A stretch of DNA of 64,000 nt from an uncultured Prevotella sp. (GCA_900319905.1 ONQB01000004.1:1-64000), one strand, 5' to 3'. Numbered from the stretch's first letter, positions 20,991 through 30,756 are shown. The notes: generated by a model from the sequence alone, not told the origin. Numbers and translations: made by a program.

Positions 20991-21233
20991 ATGTTGAAGT
21001 TAAAGATCATATCACCAGAAAGAGTCATCTTCAAGGGAGATGTGGAGTCCGTAAAGGTACCGGGGACACTCGGAAATTTCGAGATCCTCAACAACCATGC
21101 GCCTATCATATCTTCACTTGTAGATGGGAAGGTGGAGTACGCTGCCAACGGTGGCAGCCATACGATAGACATTGAAGGCGGATTCGTTGAAGTGAAGAAA
21201 AACGAAGTAAACCTTTGTGTTGAGCTCAAATAA
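20991..21233 (+). CDS. atpC: F-type ATP synthase subunit epsilon, short form
   Basis: An 80-residue epsilon subunit starting MLKLKIISPERVIFKGDV, with the GTLGNFEILNNHAP segment of the N-terminal beta-sandwich. The C-terminal helical hairpin, which inhibits ATP hydrolysis in many bacteria, is absent. The short form is common in Bacteroidota, so this is probably not a truncation. It follows atpD by 11 bases. Confidence 0.93.
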   Translation: MLKLKIISPERVIFKGDVESVKVPGTLGNFEILNNHAPIISSLVDGKVEYAANGGSHTIDIEGGFVEVKKNEVNLCVELK

Positions 21234-21288
21234 TAAAGTATCAACAACAAAGCATCAACAACACACTATCAGCAATAAAGCAAACGAA

Positions 21289-21471
21289 ATGAATGTGAAG
21301 TTCATACGTAAGGTAGGATTGTGGATCATAGTTGGAGTAACGCTATTGGTGCTTCTCCTTCTCAATGTCCTTAACCGGCAGAACTGGACTGACATCGTTG
21401 TCATCGTTGCACTGGTTGCTCTGGTTGTGTGGTTTCTGATTACTGCTATATGGTATCGGGTATCACGATAG
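21289..21471 (+). CDS. Small membrane protein in the ATP synthase operon
   Basis: The frame opens at 21217 within atpC, but the ATG at 21289 gives a compact 60-residue protein (MNVKFIRKVGLW...) with two hydrophobic segments. It lies between atpC and atpB, where Bacteroidota often carry small unnamed membrane proteins. It overlaps the next small frame by 22 bases. A role in assembling the c-ring, like AtpI or AtpZ, is inferred from position only. Confidence 0.65.
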   Translation: MNVKFIRKVGLWIIVGVTLLVLLLLNVLNRQNWTDIVVIVALVALVVWFLITAIWYRVSR

Positions 21472-21728
21472 TCGTATGCCTGCTGATATTCATAATCTTA
21501 GGAGGAGGATGGATAGCAGGCTATCAATATCTGAAAGACAAGGGCCCGCAATATCTTGTAAGGTTCTACCTTATATACGCTATATTCAGAATACTTACAG
21601 TGCTGAGTGTTGCAGTCGTATACATCTTCTTCATTTCTGGGAGTACAGCAGAGTCAAAATCATTCGTGCTCATGCTCTTCACTATGTATGTTCTAATGAT
21701 GGCTTTGACACTGATAATGAAACATTAA
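21450..21728 (+). CDS. AtpI-like small membrane protein
   Basis: A 92-residue protein from the ATG at 21450 (MVSGITIVVCLL...), overlapping the preceding frame. It has three hydrophobic segments with a basic loop (YLKDKGPQYLVRFYL) between the first and second. It occupies the position of AtpI in other operons, but the sequence similarity is not decisive. It ends 14 bases before atpB. Confidence 0.65.
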   Translation: MVSGITIVVCLLIFIILGGGWIAGYQYLKDKGPQYLVRFYLIYAIFRILTVLSVAVVYIFFISGSTAESKSFVLMLFTMYVLMMALTLIMKH

Positions 21729-21742
21729 AAGGTCTAGGTTAA

Positions 21743-22807
21743 ATGAATAATTTTAGACACATATTATGCTTATTACTGACGTTGTTCCTAGCGATTCCGG
21801 CTATGGCAGCAGCAGAAGGTGGAGGTGAAAAACCTAACACCTCCGCCGTCGTGCTTGCTCATATCAAGGACTCCTACGAATGGCACGTCACAGACATTGG
21901 TAAGAAACATATTATTATCAACCTGCCGGTAATCGTGAAGAGTTCAACCGGATGGCATGTATTTAGCACAGCAAAGTTCGCAGAGGAACCGGATGCTCAA
22001 GGGTTTCGCAATGGTCCCTACAATCTGTCCATTGCGACAAAAGGTGACCATGCAGGTAAAATAGTGGAGAAACAAGGAAGCAACATCTCGCTCCCTTTCG
22101 ACATATCTATCACTAAGACAGTAGCCGTATTGTTTATTGACGCTATACTCCTGTTGCTCTGCATTTTGATTCCCGCCCGATGGTATCGTCATCACAAACC
22201 GGAAGACAAAGCCCCCGGAGGTTTTACAGGCTTGGTTGAGATGTTAGTCAGTTGGGTGGAAGAAAACATCATAAAGGCTGGTGTAGGAGAAGGCTACGAA
22301 AAGTATTCACCTTACCTGCTCACATGTTTCTTCTTCATCTTCACTTGCAATCTGATGGGCTTGGTGCCGTTTCCACCGGGTGGAGGTAATGTGACAGGTA
22401 ATATAACGGTCACATTCTTCCTGGCACTCTGCACATTCATCATCACTCAATTCAGTGGATCTAAGCATTACTGGAAAGACATATTCTGGCCTGACGTTCC
22501 CATGGCACTTAAGGCCTTCCCATTGATTCCGGTCATTGAGTTTGTAGGCATCTTCACAAAGCCTTTCGCCTTGATGATCCGACTATTCGCCAACATGATG
22601 GCAGGTCATGCCATAGCCATATCACTGTCGTGCATCATCTTTGTAGTAGCAACGATGGGTATCGGTATTGCCATTGGCATGTCAGCCCTTAGCGTGGTGA
22701 TGAGCATCTTCATGATGTGTCTCGAACTGCTGGTATGCTTCATTCAATCCATGGTGTTTACCATGCTGAGTTCCATCTTCATCGGACTGGCAAAAGCAAA
22801 GGATTAA
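21743..22807 (+). CDS. atpB: F-type ATP synthase subunit a
   Basis: A 354-residue membrane subunit of the Fo proton channel. It begins with a signal peptide-like segment (ending AIPAMAAAEG) and about 110 extra N-terminal residues, an extension usual in Bacteroidota. The functional Arg is seen in FALMIRLFANMMAGHA, and the GLVPFPPG and final membrane helices are intact. It is followed by a 126-base gap before atpE. Confidence 0.95.
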   Translation: MNNFRHILCLLLTLFLAIPAMAAAEGGGEKPNTSAVVLAHIKDSYEWHVTDIGKKHIIINLPVIVKSSTGWHVFSTAKFAEEPDAQGFRNGPYNLSIATKGDHAGKIVEKQGSNISLPFDISITKTVAVLFIDAILLLLCILIPARWYRHHKPEDKAPGGFTGLVEMLVSWVEENIIKAGVGEGYEKYSPYLLTCFFFIFTCNLMGLVPFPPGGGNVTGNITVTFFLALCTFIITQFSGSKHYWKDIFWPDVPMALKAFPLIPVIEFVGIFTKPFALMIRLFANMMAGHAIAISLSCIIFVVATMGIGIAIGMSALSVVMSIFMMCLELLVCFIQSMVFTMLSSIFIGLAKAKD

Positions 22808-22933
22808 TAATACACATTATTTAATAATAAACATCAGTCATAGATTTACAAGTCATGCAGTTGATAAGCAACGGCTCACGGCTATGAGATTAAGACATTA
22901 GACAATAATTAATAAACATAAAACATTACAACT

Positions 22934-23179
22934 ATGATTTCAGCATTATTATTACAGGCCGCAGCAGCAGGCCTTGGTAAGTTGGGCGCTGGTGTCGGCG
23001 CAGGTCTTGCAGCTATTGGTGCAGGTATTGGTATTGGCCGTATCGGTGGTCAGGCAATGGACGCTATGGCTCGTCAGCCTGAGGTAATCAACAAGATCTT
23101 TACCAACATGATTGTTGCCGCCGCTCTGATTGAGGGTGTTGCCCTTTTCGCTGTTGTTGTGGCATTCCTCTGCATTTAA
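22934..23179 (+). CDS. atpE: F-type ATP synthase subunit c
   Basis: An 81-residue hairpin protein forming the rotor ring. The glycine-rich first helix (GAGVGAGLAAIGAGIGIG), the polar loop ARQPE and the ion-binding Glu at residue 67 (ALIEGVALF) are visible. Glu67 is followed by Gly rather than Ser/Thr, which argues for proton rather than sodium coupling. Confidence 0.96.
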   Translation: MISALLLQAAAAGLGKLGAGVGAGLAAIGAGIGIGRIGGQAMDAMARQPEVINKIFTNMIVAAALIEGVALFAVVVAFLCI

Positions 23180-23204
23180 TCAATAATAAAAATCAATACT
23201 GCGT

Positions 23205-23714
23205 ATGGATTTATTAATGCCAAGTACAGGCTTGCTGTTTTGGATGACCATAGTCTTCCTCTGCGTGCTTGCCATCTTGTGGAAATGGGGATTTCCGGCC
23301 ATCACCAAAATGGTACGGGACCGTCAGGACTACATCAATGGAAGCTTGAAGAAGGCGCATGAGGCCAACGAGAAGCTTGCCAATATCCAGAAAGAAGGCG
23401 AATCCATTCTGCAGGAAGCGCGCGAGAAACAAGCTGCTGTCTTGAAAGAGGCAGCGGCTACCCGTGACGCTATCGTTGCGAAAGCAGCTGACGAGGCAAA
23501 AGAGAAGGGCACCGAGCTCATCAATGATGCCAAGGCAGAGATTGAACAGGAGAAGCAGCAGGCTATACGCGAGATTCGCGCACAAGTGGCAGAGCTTTCC
23601 GTCAAGATTGCCGAAAAGATTGTCAGAGAGAAACTTTCGTCTGACGATAAGCAGATGGAATTGATTGACAAACTGCTTGATGAAGTATCTGTTAACGGCC
23701 AGTCTGAAAAATAA
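23205..23714 (+). CDS. atpF: F-type ATP synthase subunit b
   Basis: A 169-residue stator protein with one N-terminal membrane helix (LLFWMTIVFLCVLAILWKWGFP) and a long charged alpha-helical domain rich in Ala, Glu and Lys that reaches up to F1. The length is typical. It follows atpE by 25 bases and precedes atpH by 11. Confidence 0.95.
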   Translation: MDLLMPSTGLLFWMTIVFLCVLAILWKWGFPAITKMVRDRQDYINGSLKKAHEANEKLANIQKEGESILQEAREKQAAVLKEAAATRDAIVAKAADEAKEKGTELINDAKAEIEQEKQQAIREIRAQVAELSVKIAEKIVREKLSSDDKQMELIDKLLDEVSVNGQSEK

Positions 23715-23725
23715 GTGTTGAGCGT

Positions 23726-24262
23726 ATGGATTTAGGTGTTATATCAGTAAGATATGCGCGTGCACTCCTCAAGAGTGCCACCGACCTCAAACAGGAAGAT
23801 GCGGTCTACAGCGAGATGCAAACACTAGCCAAAAGCTATCTGCAGGTGCCGCAACTCCGGTTTACCATTGACAATCCTATGCTTGCTAAGGACAAGAAGC
23901 TGGCACTGTTGCAGACAGCATGCGGCAATGAACTGACAAAGCTCACAACAATGTTTCTGCAACTGGTGTTGAAAGAGAACCGGGAGAACATTCTTCAATT
24001 CATGGCAAACTCGTATATCACGCTTTACCGTCAGGAGAAGAAGATAACCCGTGGAACACTGATCACCGCCACCGCCGTCTCTCCCCAAATCGAGGAGAAG
24101 ATGAAGAAAATGGTTGAGAGCAAAACCCACGGTACGGTAGAGTTCAACACGGAAGTGGACCCCTCCATCATTGGCGGTTTCATTCTCGAGTACGACACCT
24201 ATCGCATGGATGCCAGTGTAAAGACGAAGCTCAGCAAGGTACTTCAAGAACTGGACAAGTAA
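23726..24262 (+). CDS. atpH: F-type ATP synthase subunit delta
   Basis: A 178-residue peripheral stalk subunit. The N-terminal helical domain begins DLGVISVRYARALLKSA, and the C-terminal part carries the family ending IIGGFILEYDTYRMDASVKTKLSKV in two pieces. The length is normal. It joins the b subunit to the top of F1. Confidence 0.94.
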   Translation: MDLGVISVRYARALLKSATDLKQEDAVYSEMQTLAKSYLQVPQLRFTIDNPMLAKDKKLALLQTACGNELTKLTTMFLQLVLKENRENILQFMANSYITLYRQEKKITRGTLITATAVSPQIEEKMKKMVESKTHGTVEFNTEVDPSIIGGFILEYDTYRMDASVKTKLSKVLQELDK

Positions 24263-24300
24263 AAAACGAATAACGAATTACCGATTTATTGTGATTTATC

Positions 24301-25887
24301 ATGAGTGATAAAATAAAACCAAGTGAAGTGTCGGAAGTGCTGCTCAAACAGCTTGAAGGCATCAACGCAGAGGAACAGTTCGACGAGATCGGCACCGTTC
24401 TCACCGTAGGTGATGGTGTGGCTCACGTCTATGGACTTCGCAACGCTGAGGCCAGTGAGTTGCTTGAGTTCGAAAATGGCACCAAGGCCATCGTGATGAA
24501 CTTGGAGGAGGACAATGTTGGCTGCGTGCTGCTGGGTTCTTCCTCAGGCATCAAGGAAGGCATGAAGGTGAAACGCACCCATCGTATCGCCTCCATCCGA
24601 GTGAATGACAATTTCCTCGGACGTGTGGTCAACACATTGGGCGAGCCAATTGACGGAAAGGGAGAAATCGACCTGACCGGTGCATTCGAAATGCCACTTG
24701 ACCGTAAGGCACCTGGTGTCATCTACAGACAGCCCGTGAAGACCCCATTACAGACAGGTCTGAAGTCAATCGACTCTATGATTCCTATCGGCCGGGGCCA
24801 GCGTGAGTTGATTATCGGTGACCGCCAGACTGGTAAGACTGCCGTGGCTATCGACACCATCATAAACCAAAAAGGAAACTACGAGGCAGGCAAGCCCGTG
24901 TACTGCATCTATGTAGCCATCGGTCAAAAAGCAAGTACTGTGGCTGCACTTGTACAGACATTGAAAGAGCACGGCGCCCTACCCTACACCATCATCGTAA
25001 GTGCTACCGCAGCCGACCCAGCTGCCATGCAATACTATGCACCATTTGCAGGAGCTGCAATCGGTGAGTATTTCCGTGACCGCGGCCTTGACGCACTGGT
25101 CGTCTACGATGACCTGTCTAAACAAGCCGTGGCCTATCGTGAGGTATCATTGATTTTGCGTCGTCCTTCTGGTCGTGAGGCATATCCGGGTGATGTGTTC
25201 TACCTTCACTCCCGTCTGTTGGAACGCGCTGCGCGCATCAACGATCAGCAAGAGATTGCCGAGCAGATGAACGACCTGCCAGAGTGCATGAAAGGCCATG
25301 TCAAAGGTGGTGGCTCACTGACAGCCCTGCCAATCATCGAGACGCAGGCCGGTGACGTGTCCGCATACATCCCGACCAATGTGATTTCCATCACCGATGG
25401 ACAGATATATCTTGAGACCGACCTGTTCAACCAAGGCTTCCGCCCTGCCATCAATGTAGGTATATCGGTAAGCCGTGTAGGTGGCTCGGCACAGATCAAG
25501 AGTATGAAGAAGGTGGCTGGAACACTGAAAATCGATATGGCACAGTACCGTGAGTTGGAGTCCTTCTCTAAGTTCTCAAGCGACATGGATCCCGTGACTG
25601 CCATGACCATTGACCGTGGTCGTAAGAACAATCAGCTGCTAATCCAGCCCCAATACAGTCCTATGCCGGTGGGTGAACAGATAGCCATCATTTACTGTGG
25701 CGTGCATGGATTGCTGCGTGACGTACCAGTAGAAGAAGTACGTAGCTGTCAGGATCAGTTCCTTGACCAAATGCGCACACAGCATAAAGATGTCATCGAT
25801 ACCTTAGGCTCCGGAAAAATTGACGATGCCTGCACAAAGGTAATCGAGGAAGTGATGGGCAATGTCGCTGGTCAATACAAGAAATAG
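24301..25887 (+). CDS. atpA: F-type ATP synthase subunit alpha
   Basis: A 528-residue non-catalytic F1 subunit. The P-loop [11 protein letters not shown] and the downstream [18 protein letters not shown] and [21 protein letters not shown] regions, seen here as [15 protein letters not shown], are intact. Spacing to atpG is seven bases. Length and motifs are normal for the family. Confidence 0.97.
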   Translation: MSDKIKPSEVSEVLLKQLEGINAEEQFDEIGTVLTVGDGVAHVYGLRNAEASELLEFENGTKAIVMNLEEDNVGCVLLGSSSGIKEGMKVKRTHRIASIRVNDNFLGRVVNTLGEPIDGKGEIDLTGAFEMPLDRKAPGVIYRQPVKTPLQTGLKSIDSMIPIGRGQRELIIGDRQTGKTAVAIDTIINQKGNYEAGKPVYCIYVAIGQKASTVAALVQTLKEHGALPYTIIVSATAADPAAMQYYAPFAGAAIGEYFRDRGLDALVVYDDLSKQAVAYREVSLILRRPSGREAYPGDVFYLHSRLLERAARINDQQEIAEQMNDLPECMKGHVKGGGSLTALPIIETQAGDVSAYIPTNVISITDGQIYLETDLFNQGFRPAINVGISVSRVGGSAQIKSMKKVAGTLKIDMAQYRELESFSKFSSDMDPVTAMTIDRGRKNNQLLIQPQYSPMPVGEQIAIIYCGVHGLLRDVPVEEVRSCQDQFLDQMRTQHKDVIDTLGSGKIDDACTKVIEEVMGNVAGQYKK

Positions 25888-25894
25888 TTAGCTT

Positions 25895-26869
25895 ATGCCT
25901 TCATTAAAAGAGATAAAGACCCGTATCGCATCCGTTCAGAGCACTCGTAAGATAACGAGTGCAATGAAGATGGTGGCTTCGTCGAAACTCCATCATGCAC
26001 AGGTTGCCATTCAGAACATGTTACCCTATGAAAACCTACTGGAGCATATTCTGAAGTCGTTTCTTGCCTCCGCATCAGAGGATGCCAGATCAATCCTCAG
26101 TACCGAACGAAAGGAACTCAAATCGGTGGCCCTTATTGTGTACTCCTCCAACAGTTCATTGTGCGGAGGCTTCAACAACAATGTCATCCGCATGATGCAG
26201 CAGGCCATAGATGGGTATAAGGCTCAAGGCATCAGCAACATAACCATCTATCCCATAGGACGGAAGGTAGCCGAGAAAGTGGTAAAGTTGGGTTACAAGC
26301 CTGCCGGCGACTTCATTGAGCTGGCCGACAAGCCGAACGCTGCAGTCTGCAAGGATATAGCAGAAGAGCTGACCAACAAATACCTGAAACACGAAGTAGA
26401 CAAAGTAGAGCTCATCTACCACCACTTCAAAAGCGCAGGTTCGCAAGTACTTACACAACGCACCTTCCTGCCCATAGACCTTTCAACGGAGAGCATCGGT
26501 GCTTACAATGACCGTGATTTGTCCAGCAACATGGTAACCGCTAAGGCACAAGCCTATCTGAAGGAAAAAGGAAGACTGAAAGAACAGACCGAGAATGAGG
26601 TAAAGCCGCTCAACGACGATTTCATCGTGGAACCGGATCTGACGACTGTTCTCAAGTCTCTTATCCCGAAGTTGCTTGACTTGATGGTTTACACCGCGCT
26701 TCTCGACAGCAATGCCTCAGAGCATGCCGCACGAATGGTAGCCATGCAAACCGCTACGGACAACGCCGATGAGTTGCTCAAGGAGCTCAACCTCGACTAT
26801 AACAAGAGCCGTCAGGCTGCCATCACCAGTGAGTTGCTTGACATCGTAGGTGGAAGTGCAAACAATTGA
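25895..26869 (+). CDS. atpG: F-type ATP synthase subunit gamma
   Basis: A 324-residue central stalk subunit. The N-terminal helix SLKEIKTRIASVQSTRKIT and the C-terminal helix ending (NKSRQAAITSELLDIVGG) are typical. It is somewhat longer than E. coli AtpG, with extra residues around 195-225. It is the last gene of the operon; a perfect 8-bp hairpin overlaps its stop codon. Confidence 0.95.
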   Translation: MPSLKEIKTRIASVQSTRKITSAMKMVASSKLHHAQVAIQNMLPYENLLEHILKSFLASASEDARSILSTERKELKSVALIVYSSNSSLCGGFNNNVIRMMQQAIDGYKAQGISNITIYPIGRKVAEKVVKLGYKPAGDFIELADKPNAAVCKDIAEELTNKYLKHEVDKVELIYHHFKSAGSQVLTQRTFLPIDLSTESIGAYNDRDLSSNMVTAKAQAYLKEKGRLKEQTENEVKPLNDDFIVEPDLTTVLKSLIPKLLDLMVYTALLDSNASEHAARMVAMQTATDNADELLKELNLDYNKSRQAAITSELLDIVGGSANN

Positions 26870-26885
26870 TTGCAACACAATCAAT
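26865..26885 (+). other. Hairpin over the atpG stop codon
   Basis: The arms ATTGATTG (26865-26872) and CAATCAAT (26878-26885) are perfectly complementary around a five-base loop, and the TGA stop lies in the left arm. A second GC-rich hairpin, AACGGC/GCCGTT, follows at 26901-26916. Neither is followed by a good T run, so RNA protection or Rho-linked termination is more likely than simple intrinsic termination. Confidence 0.5.
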
Positions 26886-27011
26886 ACTATACAATCTGAA
26901 AACGGCCCGTGCCGTTGTCTGGCATTCAGAGTCATAGAATATTTTATCATGGCTTTGTTATACAACAGGCAACAACACGGGACGCTTTTGCTTTAATTAC
27001 GTAGTTAAACA

Positions 27012-28208
27012 ATGAGGAAAATACTACTCTATCTTCTCTTTCTCATCGTCGTCCTGCCCTGCGCCGCACAACGAAAAGAAATAGCCACAGCTGCCGACCA
27101 GGTGAAAAGTGGCAAGAAACTGGAGGATGCCGAAAAATCTATGCGCACCTTGCTTAAAGACTCTGCCAATCGGGATAATGCAAAGATATGGAAGGTCTTG
27201 TTTGATGCCATGCAGAAACAATACGAGCAAGGCAATGAGAAACTATACCTGAAACAGAAATACGACACAACATTGCTGTTCAATACCGCCTACCGTATGT
27301 TTACCGATATGGAAACATACGATTCTATTGATGCCCGTCCAGATAAGAAAGGCCGGGTAAAGACAAAAATGAGAAAACAAAACGGCGCCCTGCTCAACCA
27401 ACTACGTCCGAATCTATATTTTGGTGGGTTGTTCTTCATTGGCAAGCAACAATATAGCCATGCCTACGACATGCTCAATGTTTACATTAATGCATCCACA
27501 CACCCAATGTTTGAGCCGTATCACTATGCCCAGAAAGACGCTCGTCTGCCTCAGGCCGCCTACTGGGCCGCTTATTGTGGGTACAAACTTAAAGACGCCA
27601 GAAAAATTCTCAACCATACATATAATGCGCTCAAAGACACCACGCACCATGAGAGCATGCTTCAACTTTTGGCTACGGCATATCAACTGGAAAGCGATAC
27701 AACCCGCTACCTTCAAACGCTTGACGAGGGATTTAAAGCCTATCCCCTATCCGATTTCTTCTATCCACACATCGTTGACTATTATTCCAGTCAAGGTGAT
27801 TGGGACAAGGCTCTGGCATATACAGACTCTGCGCTCATAGCTGACAGCACCAACGTTACTGTACTCCTCGCTAAGAGTACATTGTTGCTCAACACTGCTG
27901 ACTATGACGGATGTTTCGCTATCAGTAGCCGACTGACAAAATCTCAACCCGATTTAGCCACAGCATGGCTCAACGCAGGACTCGCAAAATTCAATCAAGG
28001 TGTATCACTCGACAAGAACTTGCAGTCTTCCGCTAAAACAAGACGACAGATACTGCAGCTTTACACAGAGGCACTGCCCTTCCTGGAGAAATACCGCTCA
28101 CTGCAACCCAACGCGAAAGACAAATGGGGACTGCCCCTATATACCATTTATCTCAATCTCAACAAAGGAAAAGAATTTGATGAAATCGACAAATTGATTG
28201 GCAAATGA
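27012..28208 (+). CDS. Exported TPR-type protein, paralogue of 16756-17991
   Basis: A 398-residue protein with a signal peptide (MRKILLYLLFLIVVLPCAAQ) and helical repeats. The KKGRVKTK segment and the ending WGLPLYTIYLNL mirror the TPR protein downstream of gyrA, so the two are paralogues. Its stop overlaps the start of the helicase gene by four bases (ATGA). No enzymatic motif was seen; a scaffold role is likely. Confidence 0.82.
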   Translation: MRKILLYLLFLIVVLPCAAQRKEIATAADQVKSGKKLEDAEKSMRTLLKDSANRDNAKIWKVLFDAMQKQYEQGNEKLYLKQKYDTTLLFNTAYRMFTDMETYDSIDARPDKKGRVKTKMRKQNGALLNQLRPNLYFGGLFFIGKQQYSHAYDMLNVYINASTHPMFEPYHYAQKDARLPQAAYWAAYCGYKLKDARKILNHTYNALKDTTHHESMLQLLATAYQLESDTTRYLQTLDEGFKAYPLSDFFYPHIVDYYSSQGDWDKALAYTDSALIADSTNVTVLLAKSTLLLNTADYDGCFAISSRLTKSQPDLATAWLNAGLAKFNQGVSLDKNLQSSAKTRRQILQLYTEALPFLEKYRSLQPNAKDKWGLPLYTIYLNLNKGKEFDEIDKLIGK

Positions 28209-29527
28209 ACATTCAAGACATCACCACAAAGCTCAACATCACGCTCAGCCCGATGCAAGAGGCTGCTTCAAAGGCATTTATACAAAGCCACGACAATTTG
28301 ATTATCCTTAGTCCTACAGGCAGTGGTAAGACGCTGGCTTATCTGCTTCCGCTTACACAATTTGTCCAACAGGGCGATGCCTCCGTACAGGCCATCATAC
28401 TGGTTCCAGGCCGCGAGCTGGCTGTTCAGTCTTATGAGGTATTCCGCAATCTTGGCAGTGGACTGCGAGGCTACGTGTGCCACGGAGGACGCCCCACCAT
28501 GGAGGAGCATCAGGAAATACGGGCCATACATCCGCAAGTCATCTTCGCTACACCAGGACGCATGCTTGACCACCTCGACAAACACAACTTCGAGGACTCT
28601 GCCATTCGCTTACTGGTAATCGACGAGTTTGACAAATGCTTGCAGTTGGGCTTCCAACAGGAGATGTCCTCCATCGTCGAGCATCTGTCACCGAGCATCC
28701 GGAAGGTATTCCTGTCAGCGACCAAACCCGACACCGAAGTCCCTTCCCTGTTTGACACATCCAATTTTAAGACTATCGATTTTAGAGAGGAAGACACAGG
28801 AGAACGAATCAAAGTCTTTTGCGTAAGAAGTGAAGACAAGGACAAACTCACGACGCTGAACAAACTACTGCTCAGCCTCCAGACACATTGCAGCATCGTA
28901 TTTCTCAACTACAGAGAGAGCGTTGAACGGACCGCTCATTTCCTAAGTACCCAGGGATTCTCCGTCTCCGCCTACCATGGCGGATTGGATCAGCGGCAGC
29001 GGGAAGAGGCACTCTACCAATTTGCCAATCACAGTACCAATATCCTTGTGTGCACCGATCTTGGAAGCCGGGGGCTGGATATTCCAGATGTTGAAAACAT
29101 CATCCACTATCACATTCCCGAAACGCAGGATGCTTACATCCATCGTATTGGACGTACCGCACGATGGGACAAGCAAGGCAAGGTATTCTTTCTCCTCAAC
29201 AGCGAAGAGCAGTTGCCTGCCTATATCAGCGAAGCCGACGACTATACCATCGATGCAACTCCATGCGCACCCCTGCAACCTCTCATGACAACACTATACA
29301 TCGGAAAGGGCAAGAAAGACAAGCTGTCAAAAGGTGACATCGTCGGTTTCCTGTGCAAGACCGGCCAACTAAAGGCCAGTGACATCGGCCACATCGACGT
29401 GTACGACCACTATTCACTGGTGGCCGTGAATGCAAAACTGGCGGAAAAGACGGTGAGCAACGTCAAGGGGAAAAAGATCAAAGGCATTAAAACCATCATT
29501 GAACGGCACACGTCGGATAAGCCCTAA
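28205..29527 (+). CDS. DEAD-box-type RNA helicase with DbpA-like C-terminal domain
   Basis: A 440-residue ATP-dependent RNA helicase. Motif I is SPTGSGKT, then PGRELAVQ and TPGRML; motif II reads DEFD instead of DEAD; motif III is SAT and motif VI HRIGRTAR. The last 75 residues (from about TTLYIGKGKKDKLSKGDIVG) resemble the DbpA RNA-binding domain, which binds 23S rRNA in E. coli. A ribosome assembly role is therefore inferred. Start overlaps the preceding TPR gene by four bases. Confidence 0.9.
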   Translation: MNIQDITTKLNITLSPMQEAASKAFIQSHDNLIILSPTGSGKTLAYLLPLTQFVQQGDASVQAIILVPGRELAVQSYEVFRNLGSGLRGYVCHGGRPTMEEHQEIRAIHPQVIFATPGRMLDHLDKHNFEDSAIRLLVIDEFDKCLQLGFQQEMSSIVEHLSPSIRKVFLSATKPDTEVPSLFDTSNFKTIDFREEDTGERIKVFCVRSEDKDKLTTLNKLLLSLQTHCSIVFLNYRESVERTAHFLSTQGFSVSAYHGGLDQRQREEALYQFANHSTNILVCTDLGSRGLDIPDVENIIHYHIPETQDAYIHRIGRTARWDKQGKVFFLLNSEEQLPAYISEADDYTIDATPCAPLQPLMTTLYIGKGKKDKLSKGDIVGFLCKTGQLKASDIGHIDVYDHYSLVAVNAKLAEKTVSNVKGKKIKGIKTIIERHTSDKP

Positions 29528-29591
29528 CATGCCCCAAATAATGGTCAACCAAATAATTTAATAGATTTATAGATATTTTGCCACATAATAT

Positions 29592-29622
29592 TTTGAACTT
29601 TCAGAAACAAATGTTAACTTTG
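29592..29622 (+). promoter_or_regulatory. Promoter of galE
   Basis: TTTG (29592-29595) and TAACTTTG (29615-29622) are 19 bases apart. The expected leader is about 25 bases before the ATG at 29655. Confidence 0.85.
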
Positions 29623-29654
29623 CAATGCAAAGCTAAATTAAAGCTACAATAGAC

Positions 29655-30692
29655 ATGAAACAAACGATCTTGGTAACCGGAGGCACGGGCTTCATCGGTT
29701 CACATACAGCAGTTGAGCTCATCGAGGCAGGATACAATGTAGTAATTGTGGATAACCTGTCAAACTCAAACATCAAGGTACTTGACGGTATTGAGAAAAT
29801 AACAGGTACACGTCCTGCATTTGAGCAAGTAGACCTGCGCGACAAGGAAGCCACAGAGGGCGTCTTCAAGAAATATCCGGAGATAGATGGCATCATCCAC
29901 TTTGCCGCAAGCAAGGCCGTAGGTGAAAGTGTCCACAAGCCCCTACTCTATTATCGCAACAACATCGTATCACTGGTCAACTTGTTGGAGCTCATGCCCG
30001 TCTACAACGTCAAAGGCATTATCTTCTCTTCCAGTTGCACCGTGTACGGCCAGCCGAAGCCGGAGAATCTTCCTGTAACAGAAGACGCTCCTCACCAAAA
30101 GGCAACTTCTCCTTACGGCAATACCAAGGAGATCAACGAGCAGATTATCTATGACTACATTCATAGTGGTGCTCCCATCAAGAGCATCATTCTGAGATAT
30201 TTCAACCCCATCGGCGCCCATCCGTCAGCATTGATAGGAGAGTTACCCAATGGAGTACCAGCCAACCTCATTCCCTACGTCACGCAGACAGCTATCGGCA
30301 TCCGAAAGCAGTTGACCATCTTTGGCAATGACTACAACACGCCTGACGGTACCTGCATCCGCGACTATATTTATGTTGTCGACCTGGCCAAAGCTCATGT
30401 AGCCGCAATGGCTAGAGTTCTTGACGGCAATGGAGACAACATAGAGTACTTCAACATCGGCACGGGACATGGCAATTCAACTCTTGAGATTGTCAACACC
30501 TTTGAGAAAGCTACCGGCGTAAAACTCAATTGGAAGTTCGGCCCCCGCCGTGAAGGCGATATCGAGAAAATTTGGGGTGACTGCTCCAAAGCCAACAAAG
30601 TATTGGGCTGGAAAGCCGATACACCGTTGGATGACGTGATGAGATCTGCATGGAAATGGCAGTTAAAGTTACGTGAAGACGGTATCATGTGA
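29655..30692 (+). CDS. galE: UDP-glucose 4-epimerase
   Basis: A 345-residue extended short-chain dehydrogenase that interconverts UDP-glucose and UDP-galactose using bound NAD. The NAD fold motif GGTGFIGSHTAVEL is at the start, and the catalytic SSSCTVYG and YGNTK (YxxxK) are present. The C-terminal region (FGPRREGDIEKIWGD) is typical. It has its own promoter and is followed by a terminator, so it is monocistronic. Confidence 0.95.
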   Translation: MKQTILVTGGTGFIGSHTAVELIEAGYNVVIVDNLSNSNIKVLDGIEKITGTRPAFEQVDLRDKEATEGVFKKYPEIDGIIHFAASKAVGESVHKPLLYYRNNIVSLVNLLELMPVYNVKGIIFSSSCTVYGQPKPENLPVTEDAPHQKATSPYGNTKEINEQIIYDYIHSGAPIKSIILRYFNPIGAHPSALIGELPNGVPANLIPYVTQTAIGIRKQLTIFGNDYNTPDGTCIRDYIYVVDLAKAHVAAMARVLDGNGDNIEYFNIGTGHGNSTLEIVNTFEKATGVKLNWKFGPRREGDIEKIWGDCSKANKVLGWKADTPLDDVMRSAWKWQLKLREDGIM

Positions 30693-30756
30693 ATATAATA
30701 TTTAATGATGTGAAATATAGCGGATCATTTATCCGCGATTTGTGTTTGTGTTGTTG

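Noticed and set aside
22934..23179. Sodium-coupled ATP synthase
   Set aside because: The c subunit has Gly after Glu67 and lacks the Ser/Thr expected in sodium-binding rings.
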